A stretch of 64,000 nucleotides of DNA from Nostoc sp. NIES-4103 (GCF_002368335.1 NZ_AP018288.1:6577221-6641220); one strand, 5' to 3'; shown: positions 54,101-63,632, counted from the stretch's first letter. Numbers and translations: made by a program. Notes: generated by a model not told the origin, from the sequence alone.

Positions 54101-55885
54101 CCAACTTTACCTCACCTCAAAGGCTTACGGAATGGTGACACTGCTTCTAGTGCCATCAAGCAAGTTGCTTCAGGACGCTTTGGAGTCACACCTGCCTATT
54201 TAAGCAGTGCCAAACAAATAGAAATCAAAATCGCCCAAGGTGCAAAACCTGGGGAAGGCGGACAACTACCAGGGCCCAAGGTGAGCAACTACATCGCTAT
54301 GTTAAGGCGTTCTAAGCCTGGTGTCACCTTGATTTCACCGCCACCCCACCATGATATTTATTCCATTGAAGACTTAGCACAGCTAATTTTCGACCTGCAC
54401 CAAATTAACCCCAAAGCCCAGGTGTCAGTGAAATTAGTGGCAGAAGTCGGTATTGGCACAATTGCCGCTGGTGTCGCCAAAGCTAATGCCGACATCATCC
54501 AAATTTCCGGTCACGATGGTGGTACAGGAGCATCACCCTTAAGTTCGATTAAACACGCTGGCTCTCCGTGGGAACTCGGTTTAAGCGAAGTGCATCGCGT
54601 TCTCATGGACAATAAACTGCGCGATCGCGTGATTTTGCGTGTAGACGGCGGTTTGAAGAGTGGCTGGGATGTCGTCACAGCTGCATTGATGGGTAGTGAA
54701 GAATTCGGTTTCGGTTCCATCGCCATGATTGCGGAAGGTTGTATCATGGCGCGAATTTGTCACACCAATAATTGCCCTGTGGGTGTCGCTTCCCAAAAAG
54801 AAGAACTCCGTAAGCGGTTTACGGGAATGCCAGAACATGTTGTTAACTTCTTCTACTTCATAGCCGAAGAAGTACGTAGTTTGTTAGCACGCCTTGGCTA
54901 TCGTTCTCTATCGGAAGTGATTGGACGTGCAGATTTGTTAAAAGTGCGCCCAGATGTGCATCTTAGCAAAACCCAAGGGTTGAATTTAAACTGCTTACTT
55001 CAGCTACCAGATACAAAAGAAAATCGTAGCTGGTTGGTGCATGAAGAAGTCCATAGCAACGGCGCGGTTTTAGATGACCAATTACTTGCCGATCCAGACA
55101 TTCAAGCTGCCATTAGCCAGCAAACCACTGTTACCAAGGCTTTACCGATAGTTAACACTGATAGAACAGTGGGCGCAAGATTAGCAGGAGCGATCGCTTC
55201 TCAGTACGGCGATAGCGGTTTTGCAGGACAGATTAATCTTAACTTCCAAGGCAGCGTCGGACAAAGCTTTGGCGCTTTTAACCTCCCAGGTATCACCCTC
55301 ACCTTGGAAGGAGAAGCCAACGACTACGTAGGTAAAGGGATGCACGGTGGCGAAATCATTATTAAACCACCAGCTGATGCTACTTATAACTCAGCACAAA
55401 ATGTCATAGTTGGCAATACCTGCCTCTATGGTGCTACTGGTGGCTTTTTGTTCGCCAACGGCTTAGCAGGAGAACGCTTTGCGGTGCGGAACTCCAAAGG
55501 GGTAGCCGTGATTGAAGGCGCTGGGGATCACTGTTGTGAGTACATGACTGGTGGTGTGATTGTTGTCCTTGGCAAAGTCGGACGTAACGTTGCGGCGGGG
55601 ATGACTGGCGGGTTGGCATATTTCCTAGATGAGGATGACTCATTCCCTGAGTTAGTCAACCGGGAAATTGTCAAAGTCCAACGGGTGATTACAGAAGCGG
55701 GTGAAAAGCAATTGCGAGAGTTAATTCAAACTCATAGCGATCGCACTGGTTCACCAAAAGCTAAGATGATTCTGCAAAACTGGCAAGAATACTTGCCTAA
55801 ATTCTGGCAGTTGGTTCCGCCTTCTGAGGCTGATGGCCCAGAAGCGAGTCCTCCTTTAACTGACAAACAGCTAAGTCCTGTTTAG
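51161..55885 (+). CDS. glsF: Ferredoxin-dependent glutamate synthase
   Basis: The 1574-residue enzyme has a 30-residue propeptide and the N-terminal nucleophile C31 (ACGVGF) of the class II glutaminase domain (about 31-430). The FMN-binding synthase domain follows (about 860-1260) with the 3Fe-4S cysteines CX5CX4C in CIMARICHTNNC and GGKSNSGEGGED. The C-terminal beta-helix (about 1300-1540) has GGIIVV-type Gly repeats. It makes glutamate from 2-oxoglutarate and glutamine with reduced ferredoxin. Residues about 461-505 (NGHxxAVNGNGH repeats) are an unusual linker corresponding to tandem DNA repeats. Confidence 0.96.
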   Translation: MNDQSMNQLQTMTFSDIYQGQKWLVEERDACGVGFIAHRQNQASHEIVTKALTALTCLEHRGGCSADQDSGDGAGILTAIPWDLFQKDYFPEKLVDSSNSNIAVGMMFLPQDKEVAQKVKEAVELVAAQEKLTVLGWRVVPVQPDLLGVQARENQPQIEQVILAAEQSGDELERQLYITRRRIGKAANSISDEFYICSLSSRTIVYKGMVRSAVLGEFYQDLKNPAYKSAFAVYHRRFSTNTLPKWPLAQPMRLLGHNGEINTLLGNINWMMARESTLTHPVWGDRVDELKPLVHIDNSDSATLDNVLELLVRSGRSPLEALMIMVPEAYQNQPSLRDYPEIVDFYEYYSGLQEAWDGPALLVFSDGKKVGATLDRNGLRPARYVITKDDYIVVGSEAGVVNFPEADIIQKGRLGPGQMIAVDLENHEVLKNWEIKQRIAKQQPYGEWLQKYRQELKQIVNGHSSAVNGNGHHATVNGNGHKATDNGNGNGHKATDNGQLTTDKLDRQTWLQHQLAFGYTTEDVEMVIETMAATGAEKTFCMGDDIPLAVLSEKPHLLYDYFKQRFAQVTNPAIDPLREKLVMSLKVELGERGNLLEPKPEYARRLKLESPVLTEAELEAVKLSGFATAELSTLFAIANGPEGLKAAVQALQAQAAESVRAGAKILILSDRAGAGIGTEYSYIPPLLAVGAVHHHLIQEGLRMKTSLIVNTAQCWSTHHFACLIGYGAGAVCPYMALDSVRDWWFDTKTQNLMERGKLTAISLEQAIANYRKAVESGLLKILSKMGISLLSSYQAAQIFEAIGIGGDLLELGFKGTTSRIGGLSVSELAQEVLSLHSKAFPELTVKKLENLGFVQYFPKGEYHMNNPELAKALHKAVDGKNYDHYEVYKKHLENRPVTALRDLLDFTSDRQPIPLEQVESVTEIVKRFCTGGMSLGALSREAHEVLAIAMNRIGGKSNSGEGGEDPVRYTILNDVIDGHSPTLPHLKGLRNGDTASSAIKQVASGRFGVTPAYLSSAKQIEIKIAQGAKPGEGGQLPGPKVSNYIAMLRRSKPGVTLISPPPHHDIYSIEDLAQLIFDLHQINPKAQVSVKLVAEVGIGTIAAGVAKANADIIQISGHDGGTGASPLSSIKHAGSPWELGLSEVHRVLMDNKLRDRVILRVDGGLKSGWDVVTAALMGSEEFGFGSIAMIAEGCIMARICHTNNCPVGVASQKEELRKRFTGMPEHVVNFFYFIAEEVRSLLARLGYRSLSEVIGRADLLKVRPDVHLSKTQGLNLNCLLQLPDTKENRSWLVHEEVHSNGAVLDDQLLADPDIQAAISQQTTVTKALPIVNTDRTVGARLAGAIASQYGDSGFAGQINLNFQGSVGQSFGAFNLPGITLTLEGEANDYVGKGMHGGEIIIKPPADATYNSAQNVIVGNTCLYGATGGFLFANGLAGERFAVRNSKGVAVIEGAGDHCCEYMTGGVIVVLGKVGRNVAAGMTGGLAYFLDEDDSFPELVNREIVKVQRVITEAGEKQLRELIQTHSDRTGSPKAKMILQNWQEYLPKFWQLVPPSEADGPEASPPLTDKQLSPV

Positions 55886-55897
55886 TCATTAGTTATT

Positions 55898-55935
55898 AGT
55901 GATTAGCCATTTGTTTTACAAATGGCTAATCACTA
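55898..55935 (+). terminator. Hairpin after glsF
   Basis: A 16-bp perfect stem (tagtgattagccattt and complement) with a 6-base loop begins 12 bp after the glsF stop codon. Its T-tract is weak, so it may be a repeat acting as a 3'-end structure. Confidence 0.55.
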
Positions 55936-55962
55936 ATTATTAGCATTTACAAATTTTGTGCT

Positions 55963-55990
55963 GTAGGGACGTACAGCTGTACGCCCCTAC
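55963..55990. repeat. 28-bp imperfect palindrome
   Basis: gtagggacgtacagctg / tacgcccctac is nearly symmetric (centre cagctg). A widespread palindrome type in Nostoc genomes. Confidence 0.7.
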
Positions 55991-56083
55991 TCATGTATCT
56001 GTATCAGGTATTTCGTGAAATTGTATGAGGCAAAAAAAGATTTATGCAAGAGGTCTAGTTATCAGCCGTCAATCATTAGCCAA

Positions 56084-56998
56084 CTATTTTTTATTTGCAA
56101 TCAATTTGTGGTCTTTATCTTGCATTTCTAAAAGTTCTGGAATAGTAACGAAACTATAACCTTGGTTGCGAAAGCCAGCAATAATTTCTGGTAAAGCCTG
56201 CACAGTTCTGGCACGATTACCACCACCATCATGCATCAACACAATACCACCTGGTCTTGCCAGCCTGAACACATTATTGATTAACTTGGGTACAGTAGGA
56301 ACGGAGTAATCTACAGAATCAGAAGACCACATGATGATGGCGTATTTGCTATTTCTGGCGTAAGCAACCACCCCATTATGCATCATTCCTCCGGGTGGTC
56401 GAAATAAATTGGTTTTAACGCCTGTTGTTTGATAAATCAAATTTGTTGTATTGTCAATTTCATAAGCAGCAGCCTGTGGATTCATGTAATGATACCAGTG
56501 ATGCCAAGTATGGTTACCAATAGCGTGACCTTCAGCAATTACCTGCTTTACCAAGTCTGGATAACGCTTCACGTTCTGTCCAACAACAAAAAAAGTTCCT
56601 TTAATATTATTTTCTTTAAGAATATTTAGTATTTGTGCTGTGGTCTGAGGCCAGGGCCCATCATCAAAGGTGAGAGCAATGACTTTCTGACCTTGAGATA
56701 GTTTTGCTGACTCAATGATTGCCCCTTGAAAGCGTGGCGATACAGCATATGAAAGGCCTTTTACTTGTGCCTCACGCTGCCAAGTTGTAAGCATCGTCGC
56801 TTTTAAACCCTCAATACGCTGCCGAGTTCCTGATTTGGCAGTTATGGGGTTTGTGTTTGTACTTATATTTTGCCTGCTCTGAGCATCAGAAGTATTTGGT
56901 TTGAGCAGCATCATCGAACCAACGCTCAAACTTGCACTTAATGCAAGTAGCGAGATTAATATTCCTTGCGGCCAAAGAAACGACTTATTATTTTCCAC
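56084..56998 (-). CDS. Polysaccharide deacetylase family protein (NodB domain)
   Basis: The 304-residue protein has an N-terminal membrane anchor/signal (about 8-33) and the NodB domain (about 100-290). Motif 1 is TFDDGPWPQTT (metal/catalytic Asp pair), motif 2 is GNHTWHHW with the zinc histidines, motif 3 is RPPGG and motif 4/5 are VLMHDGGGNRA. Residues match a metal-dependent deacetylase of peptidoglycan or other GlcNAc polymers (PgdA-like). Likely periplasmic. Convergent with glsF. Confidence 0.92.
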   Translation of the reverse strand: MENNKSFLWPQGILISLLALSASLSVGSMMLLKPNTSDAQSRQNISTNTNPITAKSGTRQRIEGLKATMLTTWQREAQVKGLSYAVSPRFQGAIIESAKLSQGQKVIALTFDDGPWPQTTAQILNILKENNIKGTFFVVGQNVKRYPDLVKQVIAEGHAIGNHTWHHWYHYMNPQAAAYEIDNTTNLIYQTTGVKTNLFRPPGGMMHNGVVAYARNSKYAIIMWSSDSVDYSVPTVPKLINNVFRLARPGGIVLMHDGGGNRARTVQALPEIIAGFRNQGYSFVTIPELLEMQDKDHKLIANKK

Positions 56999-58234
56999 TT
57001 CATAGCTCCTTCAAGGTAGAACCATCAGTTACGGTTCTGACAGTAGTTTTTAGCACATTTTTTCTAAAATATTAAATACCTAGTTATTTTCTGTTAATCC
57101 TGAAATTAAAGATATAAATTAACGGAAATTCAAAGAACTAGGTAATAGCTTCTAAAACTCGAACTGTAACCTAAATAATTAGGTTTTGAGCAATTGCTGT
57201 CTATATAATATTTGGTATTATTTATAGCGTCTTCTATACTGGTGAGGTGCAGCTAAATTTCATAGATAAATCATTGCAACTTTGAAAATGTACCTCATCG
57301 GAGCAAAAACAAAACCGCTATAATATCAACTACCTGATACATGAAGGATATAATTTTAACTTCCGTATCCTTACATATAGCTATTGAATACAACTAGCTG
57401 AATCAGATGATTGACCACGCCTATAGTAATGATTAGATTAGTAGTCCAAAATTAAATCACTCTTATCTCCTATCTGTATTGTGAAGTATCTCTATTATGT
57501 AGCTTTCTTCAAAAGGTGGAGCAGTAAATTATTTGATTGTAATTTAGTTATTTTCCAATAAAAGCTTGAATTAACTATAAGTAATATACTTGACAAAGTA
57601 TATTCTACTGCTTAGTGATATTAGTGATTTTTTAAGAAAAAGTTAAAATTTTTACTTAAAAAATTCCACGTTAGAGCTTTTTAGAAAAAGATAGACGATA
57701 ATTGACTAAATATAGTTTCCCATTGCCAAGGGGCTTTTAATAGTTAATCTATATACACTTCACTCATGGATTTGAAATTGTCTTAATCATCTGCTGAGTT
57801 CTGCTTGCTGGTAATACTTTAGCTATTAAATACCTATAGTCAGTTAAAGTTAATCAAGCTTTTTGCTTGCTAGTATGAGTCGTAAGCTAAAAATTATGAT
57901 TACACCATTAATATTAGAATTTCAGACACTTTGTTACAGTATAAATACTGAAATTCACAGCAGCTTTACAATTAAAAAATGTTAATATGTTCTGTGGGTA
58001 ATTGATTAAGGTATTTTCTCAGCTTCAAAATGTAACATATAATACTAAAATTATTTTTCAATAAAAAGGGTAAGGAAAGACCCCAAAACTGTACTGCTTC
58101 ACCGCTTTGCGTCTACATGAAATGCCTAAATTAGGTTATGGTTTTGCGTAAGTCCTAATGTTTAGGATTTTAAAAAACTAATCAATTTTCAGTACATTTA
58201 TGTGCCTCTCAGTACCAAAATGGGCTAGAGGGTA
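56999..58234. other. Long AT-rich intergenic region, no gene seen
   Basis: 1236 bp between divergent genes with no open frame above background. Short palindromic stretches occur (for example around 57240-57330: gaggtgca / tgtacctc). No tRNA or recognisable RNA. It must contain promoters of the deacetylase and GT39 genes. Its size makes a hidden non-coding RNA possible. Confidence 0.45.
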
Positions 58235-59791
58235 ATGGAAGTGAATCATCATATCCGAGAACAAGAATGGCTATCTACTTTACTTGTGGCATCTCTAGTT
58301 TTGTGGCTGATGTTTCTGGGAAACTCCGCCTTGCGAGACTGGGATGAAGGTACTGTGGCACAAGTTGCCCGCGAAATTTGGCGTGCCCCAGTTGGTTCAA
58401 TGCGTTGGCTTTACCCCACTTTAGGAGGTGAACCGTATTATAACAAGCCGCCACTAATCCATCTACTAATTGCTTGGGCTTACTCCTTATTAGGTGTGAG
58501 TGAATGGACAACACGCTTACCTGGTGCAGTTTTAACTGCTTTGGGAGTACCTTTACTTTATTTAATAGGGCGTATGGTTTTTAACCAAAGTTTACCAGCT
58601 CTGTTTGCTGCTTTGGTTTACTTGACGATGTTGCCTGTGGTGCGTCACGGGCGACTAGCAATGCTAGATGGTACAGTCATTACTTTTTTTCTGGTGTTGT
58701 TGTTTTGTTTGCTAAAAGCACGTCAAAACCAACGCTACGCTTTAGGTGTGGGTATAAGTCTTGGCTTAATTACTTTAACCAAAGGAATGATAGTTGTGTT
58801 GCTGGCAGGAATTGCCTGTTTATTCCTGGTTGCAAATAGACAGCTAGCTTTGTTAAGAAGCCCTTATTTATGGGTGGGCATGTTTTTGGGAAATACGAGC
58901 GCGATCGCTTGGTATGCTGCTCAATGGCAATATTATGGCAGTAGTTTCTTACAGATAAATTTTCAAGCACAAACTTTTAGCCGCCTTGTCCAACCTGTAG
59001 AAGGTCATAGTGGCCCACCTTGGTACTATTTAATTGAGTTACTCAAATATGGTTTTCCCTGGCTGATATTTTTGCCAGGAGGATTTTATCTAGCTTGGAA
59101 AAAGCGTGATACTACTTGGGGTTGTCTAGTTCTTGTTGGCACAATAGTCTATTTGCTGACTATTTCTGTGATGAGAACGAAACTTCCTTGGTATATCATG
59201 CCTGTCTATCCATTTTTAGCTTTGGCAATTGGTGCTAAACTCAGCGAAATTTGGCAGCACCAGCATTTTAAAAGGTTGTGGGCAATATTATTTGCTGTGA
59301 TTGCGATCGCAGGTTTAGGAGGTTGTGTTTACTTTGTCATTATCGGCCAAGAACCTGTTTTAATCGCCATGAGTATGGTTTTGGCCATCAGCATGGGTAT
59401 CGTAGCATGGCTGATTCAACAGCGCGATCGCTACTTTATTCCAGTTTTATTTTCTGGCATGTATTTGGTATTAGCACTGTTGATGAGTTCACATTCATGG
59501 GTTTGGGAGTTAAATGAAGCGTTTGCAGTCAAACCTGTAGCTGAATTAATTCGTTCACATGTATCCCCAGGCACAAAAGTTTATACTTCTTTTGCTTATG
59601 GTCGTCCGAGTTTAGACTTTTACTGCGATTGCAAAGTTATTCCCGCAAGCTTACCAGTTTTACAGCAAATGTGGCAAAGTAATTCTTATTTGTTGTTAGA
59701 TCAAGCTAGTTTGAAAACAATAAATTTAACTGCAAGCCAAGTTCTAGGTACAGCGGAAGATTTTACTTTAATTGCGCCACACAATAGATAA
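58235..59791 (+). CDS. Glycosyltransferase family 39 / ArnT-like membrane protein
   Basis: The 518-residue protein has about 11 hydrophobic helices. It has the ArnT/PMT motifs LRDWDEGTVAQVAREIW (catalytic Asp-Glu region, about 34-50) and GEPYYNKPPLIHLLIAW (about 64-80), then the usual RLPGAVLTALGVPLLYLIGR. A C-terminal soluble domain (about 430-518) follows. It transfers a sugar from a polyprenyl carrier to lipid A-like or protein acceptors; which one is unknown. Two further membrane glycosyltransferase genes lie just downstream on the opposite strand. Confidence 0.88.
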   Translation: MEVNHHIREQEWLSTLLVASLVLWLMFLGNSALRDWDEGTVAQVAREIWRAPVGSMRWLYPTLGGEPYYNKPPLIHLLIAWAYSLLGVSEWTTRLPGAVLTALGVPLLYLIGRMVFNQSLPALFAALVYLTMLPVVRHGRLAMLDGTVITFFLVLLFCLLKARQNQRYALGVGISLGLITLTKGMIVVLLAGIACLFLVANRQLALLRSPYLWVGMFLGNTSAIAWYAAQWQYYGSSFLQINFQAQTFSRLVQPVEGHSGPPWYYLIELLKYGFPWLIFLPGGFYLAWKKRDTTWGCLVLVGTIVYLLTISVMRTKLPWYIMPVYPFLALAIGAKLSEIWQHQHFKRLWAILFAVIAIAGLGGCVYFVIIGQEPVLIAMSMVLAISMGIVAWLIQQRDRYFIPVLFSGMYLVLALLMSSHSWVWELNEAFAVKPVAELIRSHVSPGTKVYTSFAYGRPSLDFYCDCKVIPASLPVLQQMWQSNSYLLLDQASLKTINLTASQVLGTAEDFTLIAPHNR

Positions 59792-60016
59792 TTTTTTGAA
59801 CTAGTTATTTCTATTCATCTTAATAACTGAGATTATTTGATAACGAACCGCTGAGGCGCAGAGAACGCAGAGAGATGTTTTTGACCAAATAATTCTAATT
59901 CATAATTCGTGAGGCAGTAGCGAATTATATTCGCCTAATAGTTTTCAGACATCCTCTCAGCAGCTCACACTGATTGTAACTACGAATTACGAATTATCAA
60001 TTACGAATTATTTTGA

Positions 60017-61381
60017 CTAACCCAGCCATTTATCTTGACTGTAGTTTGCCCATTGTTCAAATAAAGCAATGGCTGAAATGAATATGAAGTAAAACAGAGT
60101 ATTATATGTTTTTTTATTGTCAACACAAAGATAGATATATCCAATTGACAGAAAAAAGAAAGGTACTGCAAATATAAATCTTGCTAAGCTAAAAAGACGG
60201 TCTTGGGTGAAAAATATAATTACACAATGGATGAAACAAAAATAAGTAGAGAACCAAAATATATAATTTTCACTCAAAGCTTGAGTGTGTTTATTAGTTA
60301 TTAATTTAGTTAGTTTAGCTTGTTTTTTAGATTTGAAGTAATGAAATAAATATAAAATAATTAATAAAGGTGGATAAACTAATAAGATGTTCCATAATTT
60401 AGACTGAGGCACAAATATCTGTAATTCATGCTGAGTTAACTTAAAATAAACAAAAATAAGTGCTACAAATAAAATAATTGCAGGTAAATAAAGTCCTAGC
60501 AAGTCAAATAATGGTGATTTCGGGAACAATAGTAATTCTAGATGTAAAGCAAACTTTTTACCCCACAACTTTTGGTCTTGGAATGTTGCAAAGAAATCTC
60601 CTCTAGTTATTAAACAGAAACTTCCATAAATTGAGTAGCCTAATAATGCTGATACGCAAATAGTGATACTTGTTTTAACCTCATGTGTGTATTTGTGAAT
60701 TATGGCAAATAATTTATTACGAGATGAACCTGTTATTACCAAAGTTTGAAAATAAAATATTGTAGCTAGGCTGGCTATGGCAGAAAATAATATTTGCAGT
60801 AATACTGGTCGCGTTAAAGCCATTAAAAATGTAATTGCAAAAATTAAACACAACTTGAGATTTTCATTTAATTTTAATTTAGGTAAGCAAATCCAAATAA
60901 ATAAAGTGCTAAGTAAAGCAAACAAGCTTTCCGTATAACCTATGACTCGAAATATTGCCATAGGATTCACAGAATAAGCAAGAACTAACCAGAAGACTAA
61001 ATCTAAACGCTGTAATGCTGTTTGAAAAACCCAAAATACTATAAATGTCGAAATAAAAAATAAAGTAGTTGCAACGACTAAACAATAATGTGCAGCCTGT
61101 TCAATTGTCTGAGGATGAAATAAGGTACGAATGATAAAAGGCCACAGAGGATAGAAGGCGTTACAACTAGGATTTAGAGCTAATCTAGCATAATGTTCTA
61201 CATCCCAGTAGTAGCTTCTATGGGGTAATTGTGGAGGATTTTCTCGAAATAATTGTGTTGGCGAAAAGAATTTATAAAAAGCTTCTGGATATATTAGCAT
61301 CGCTATAGTAGTACACAAAATAAATGTACTACATATTAGTAAAGGTAAGAAAATTGCTTTGACAATTTCTTTTTTATTCAT
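60017..61381 (-). CDS. PIG-V-like mannosyltransferase family membrane protein
   Basis: The 454-residue protein has about ten helices. The loop YYWDVEHYARLALN (about 57-70) and CNAFYPLWPFIIR (about 73-86), followed by GYTESLFALLSTLFIW, match the GT-C mannosyltransferase pattern (PIG-V/COG5542). The D-x-x-H pair is the likely catalytic site. AT-rich and Ile/Leu/Phe-rich compared with its neighbour. It lies downstream of a homologous gene on the same strand (about 160 bp apart), so a sugar-polymer pathway is likely, but partner and substrate are unknown. Confidence 0.7.
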   Translation of the reverse strand: MNKKEIVKAIFLPLLICSTFILCTTIAMLIYPEAFYKFFSPTQLFRENPPQLPHRSYYWDVEHYARLALNPSCNAFYPLWPFIIRTLFHPQTIEQAAHYCLVVATTLFFISTFIVFWVFQTALQRLDLVFWLVLAYSVNPMAIFRVIGYTESLFALLSTLFIWICLPKLKLNENLKLCLIFAITFLMALTRPVLLQILFSAIASLATIFYFQTLVITGSSRNKLFAIIHKYTHEVKTSITICVSALLGYSIYGSFCLITRGDFFATFQDQKLWGKKFALHLELLLFPKSPLFDLLGLYLPAIILFVALIFVYFKLTQHELQIFVPQSKLWNILLVYPPLLIILYLFHYFKSKKQAKLTKLITNKHTQALSENYIFWFSTYFCFIHCVIIFFTQDRLFSLARFIFAVPFFFLSIGYIYLCVDNKKTYNTLFYFIFISAIALFEQWANYSQDKWLG

Positions 61382-61433
61382 TTAAGTACAATATTTTTGG
61401 TGAATTAGTAGGGGTGCAAAGCACTCGAAAATA

Positions 61434-61472
61434 CTTAGTGTCTTTGTGGTTACATACCACAAAGACACTAAG
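61434..61472. repeat. Perfect hairpin of the 'cttagtgtctttgtgg' family
   Basis: A 17-bp perfect stem (cttagtgtctttgtggt and complement) with a short loop (tacat) lies between two minus-strand glycosyltransferase genes. The same family member is at 9045-9113. Confidence 0.8.
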
Positions 61473-61544
61473 ACACAAAGAGTTTTCATTTGTACAGCGA
61501 TCGCATCTAACTAAAAATCAAATTGATTGGCATTATATACCAAC

Positions 61545-62852
61545 CTACCCTACCCAGCGCTCTTGAGCAAATCCTACGGCTATTTTAGTCAGTAAGGTGA
61601 CAAACAAACCCAAGCTTAAATATCCCTGGCAAGAATGGCGAGACAGCAGTACACCCATGGCTACACTCAAGGGCACAATACCGTAAGCAAGACGACTCAG
61701 AGATATTGTACCTCCAGAAGCTAGGAGTAAACCTACACCACAAAAGCCATAACTTGTAGTTACTGGTGTCAGTTGTTTACGTAAATGCCATAATAAGTAA
61801 CTGCCACCCAACACCATAAATGTATTGAGTAAGTTATTAATTAACTGTTCATTTGCGAGTATCAACAAAAATGCGATAGTAGCGTAAAACCCATATATCA
61901 CTTTGATATAAATCAAGTTTTTACGGAAGTGCCATAAAAGGTAACTACTGGCAACAATCATGCTAAATAAAAGAGGATGCCAAGGGTCTTGAATCCCGCC
62001 AGATGGATTTTGAATCCAACCAAATTGCCAATTCTGGGCACCAACTGCAATTTGCATGACCATGTTTAACCAACCTTGCCAATCAAATCCTAGGGATGGT
62101 CGCCATCCCTTTTGTGCTTCAATAAAAGCCAAGGGGTTGTGAAAACGAATCGCACAATATAAACTAAACAAAATTAGCCCAGCAGCACTAGCTAAAGCAG
62201 CAATATAGGCAATGGGTGGTCTACGTTGTTTCCAAGCTGCGATCGCAAACGCCGGGATGAGTGCCATACCTGTAGGACGAGTTGCTGTGGCCATTGCACC
62301 CCAAAAAGCAGTTCGGCCGTACTGGTTTTGATCAAAAGCCCGCAAAGCAGCTGTACTCGCAAACAAATACAATCCCTCTGTGTAAATCACTCCTGTAAAC
62401 ATAGCCGATGGATACAAGCAAACCACACCACTAGCCCACTGCGCTATTGTGATGCCATAATGCTCTTTTGTCCAAAAGTACAAATAGTTAAGTGCTGCCA
62501 AAAATGCCAGGTTGTTTACCAACAGTCCTGCTAGTTCAAAAGGCAAGCCCAACTTCATTAAAACCCAGATGCTGAGGGGAAATAAGGGAAAGAAAGCTAA
62601 ATTATGTTGTTTACTGTCATTGACAAATTCATACCCAACAGTAGCGATCGCCCGATAATGCATACTATCCCACGCATCAAAAACTTTCCAACCAAAGTCA
62701 GGCATAGTTCCGGCTGCTGGTAAAGGTAAGTTTGGCGCAACCAGCAACATAGCTGTCCAAATCAATATTCGGCTGAGAAACCACATTGCTGTGGGAAACA
62801 GGAAATCATTTTTCCATAAGAATTTTGTTATAAATATTTGAGCTTTATCCAT
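61545..62852 (-). CDS. PIG-V-like mannosyltransferase family membrane protein with internal duplication
   Basis: The 435-residue protein has about 11 helices. The catalytic-loop pattern FDAWDSMHYRAIATVGYEF (about 58-76) and LAFFPLFPLSIW, plus VIYTEGLYLFASTAALRAF, match the PIG-V/COG5542 GT-C family. A segment SSYLLWHFRKNL ... YGFYATIAFLLI is repeated as GSYLLWHLRKQL ... YGFCGVGLLLA about 65 residues later (about 308-380), an internal duplication seen also at the DNA level. It likely shares a pathway with the next gene. Confidence 0.78.
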   Translation of the reverse strand: MDKAQIFITKFLWKNDFLFPTAMWFLSRILIWTAMLLVAPNLPLPAAGTMPDFGWKVFDAWDSMHYRAIATVGYEFVNDSKQHNLAFFPLFPLSIWVLMKLGLPFELAGLLVNNLAFLAALNYLYFWTKEHYGITIAQWASGVVCLYPSAMFTGVIYTEGLYLFASTAALRAFDQNQYGRTAFWGAMATATRPTGMALIPAFAIAAWKQRRPPIAYIAALASAAGLILFSLYCAIRFHNPLAFIEAQKGWRPSLGFDWQGWLNMVMQIAVGAQNWQFGWIQNPSGGIQDPWHPLLFSMIVASSYLLWHFRKNLIYIKVIYGFYATIAFLLILANEQLINNLLNTFMVLGGSYLLWHLRKQLTPVTTSYGFCGVGLLLASGGTISLSRLAYGIVPLSVAMGVLLSRHSCQGYLSLGLFVTLLTKIAVGFAQERWVG

Positions 62853-63632
62853 AGGCTTGGGCGTTAATATTATCTCCTTTATGCATCCTTTTACCTATGG
62901 TTGCGTCACTGTCAGGTTTTAGTAACATTCCCCACATCCATCACACGAAAAAACCAGCAAACAACCTAACATTTGCATAACCAGATGACAAGTTATACAA
63001 ATGTTAAGTAGTCACTATTAACTTTTTATTGCCAAATGACTAAGCATTTACAATTATATATCTAGTATTTGTATACATATTTCTTATATAAATAATTATA
63101 TTAACCTGAGTTCGGGATAAGCCCAAACCATTATTCTATCGTTGGTCGAAACTCCTAAAATTTACGCAAAATATCTCTCAAACTCTCATAACTCTGTGTT
63201 CTCTGTGCCTCTGTGAGTCCAGTCCCCGTCTTGGTGAGGCAGCCCCCGACAGGAGCGGTTCCCGGCGTTAGCGCAGCGTTAGCGAGTCTTCGAGCGTCTG
63301 GGGGACTGCCGAACCCGAAGGGCTTCTGCCGAGATGGGGAACTGGCGTTAGCGTAGCGTTAGCGAGCTTGCGAGCGTCACCCGAAGGGCGGTTCGATAAA
63401 ATCTTTTTAACCCGAACTGAGGTTATATTATTGTATTTTTAGTAATCGATGGCTAGTGCAGCAAGAAAGTACTTGATACTGAGGCGCGGAGTTACTATTT
63501 TCCCCCTCATCCCCTCATCCCACCATCTCCCCATCTCCCTCATCCCCCTCATCCCCTAATATGGCGATCGCTCTTATCAATGAGTCCCAACCAATTTATA
63601 GTGAAAGTTATCTATAGATTCTAAAAAAAATT
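62853..63632. other. Intergenic region with nested palindromes upstream of dxr
   Basis: 780 bp between divergent genes. 63187-63216 holds the 'ctctgtgcctctgtgag' dispersed repeat. 63221-63390 is a nest of palindromes, described separately. About 63500-63560 has tandem ccccatc/ctccct repeats. The dxr promoter presumably lies in the last 80 bp. Confidence 0.6.
63221..63390. repeat. Nested palindromic elements, two 35-bp direct copies
   Basis: Outer arms agtccccgtcttgg (63221-63234) and ccgagatggggaact; middle arms ggcagcccccgac and gtctgggggactgcc; core copy ggcgttagcgcagcgttagc... (63264-63298) is repeated at 63344-63378. This suggests successive insertions of one palindrome into another. Confidence 0.75.
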
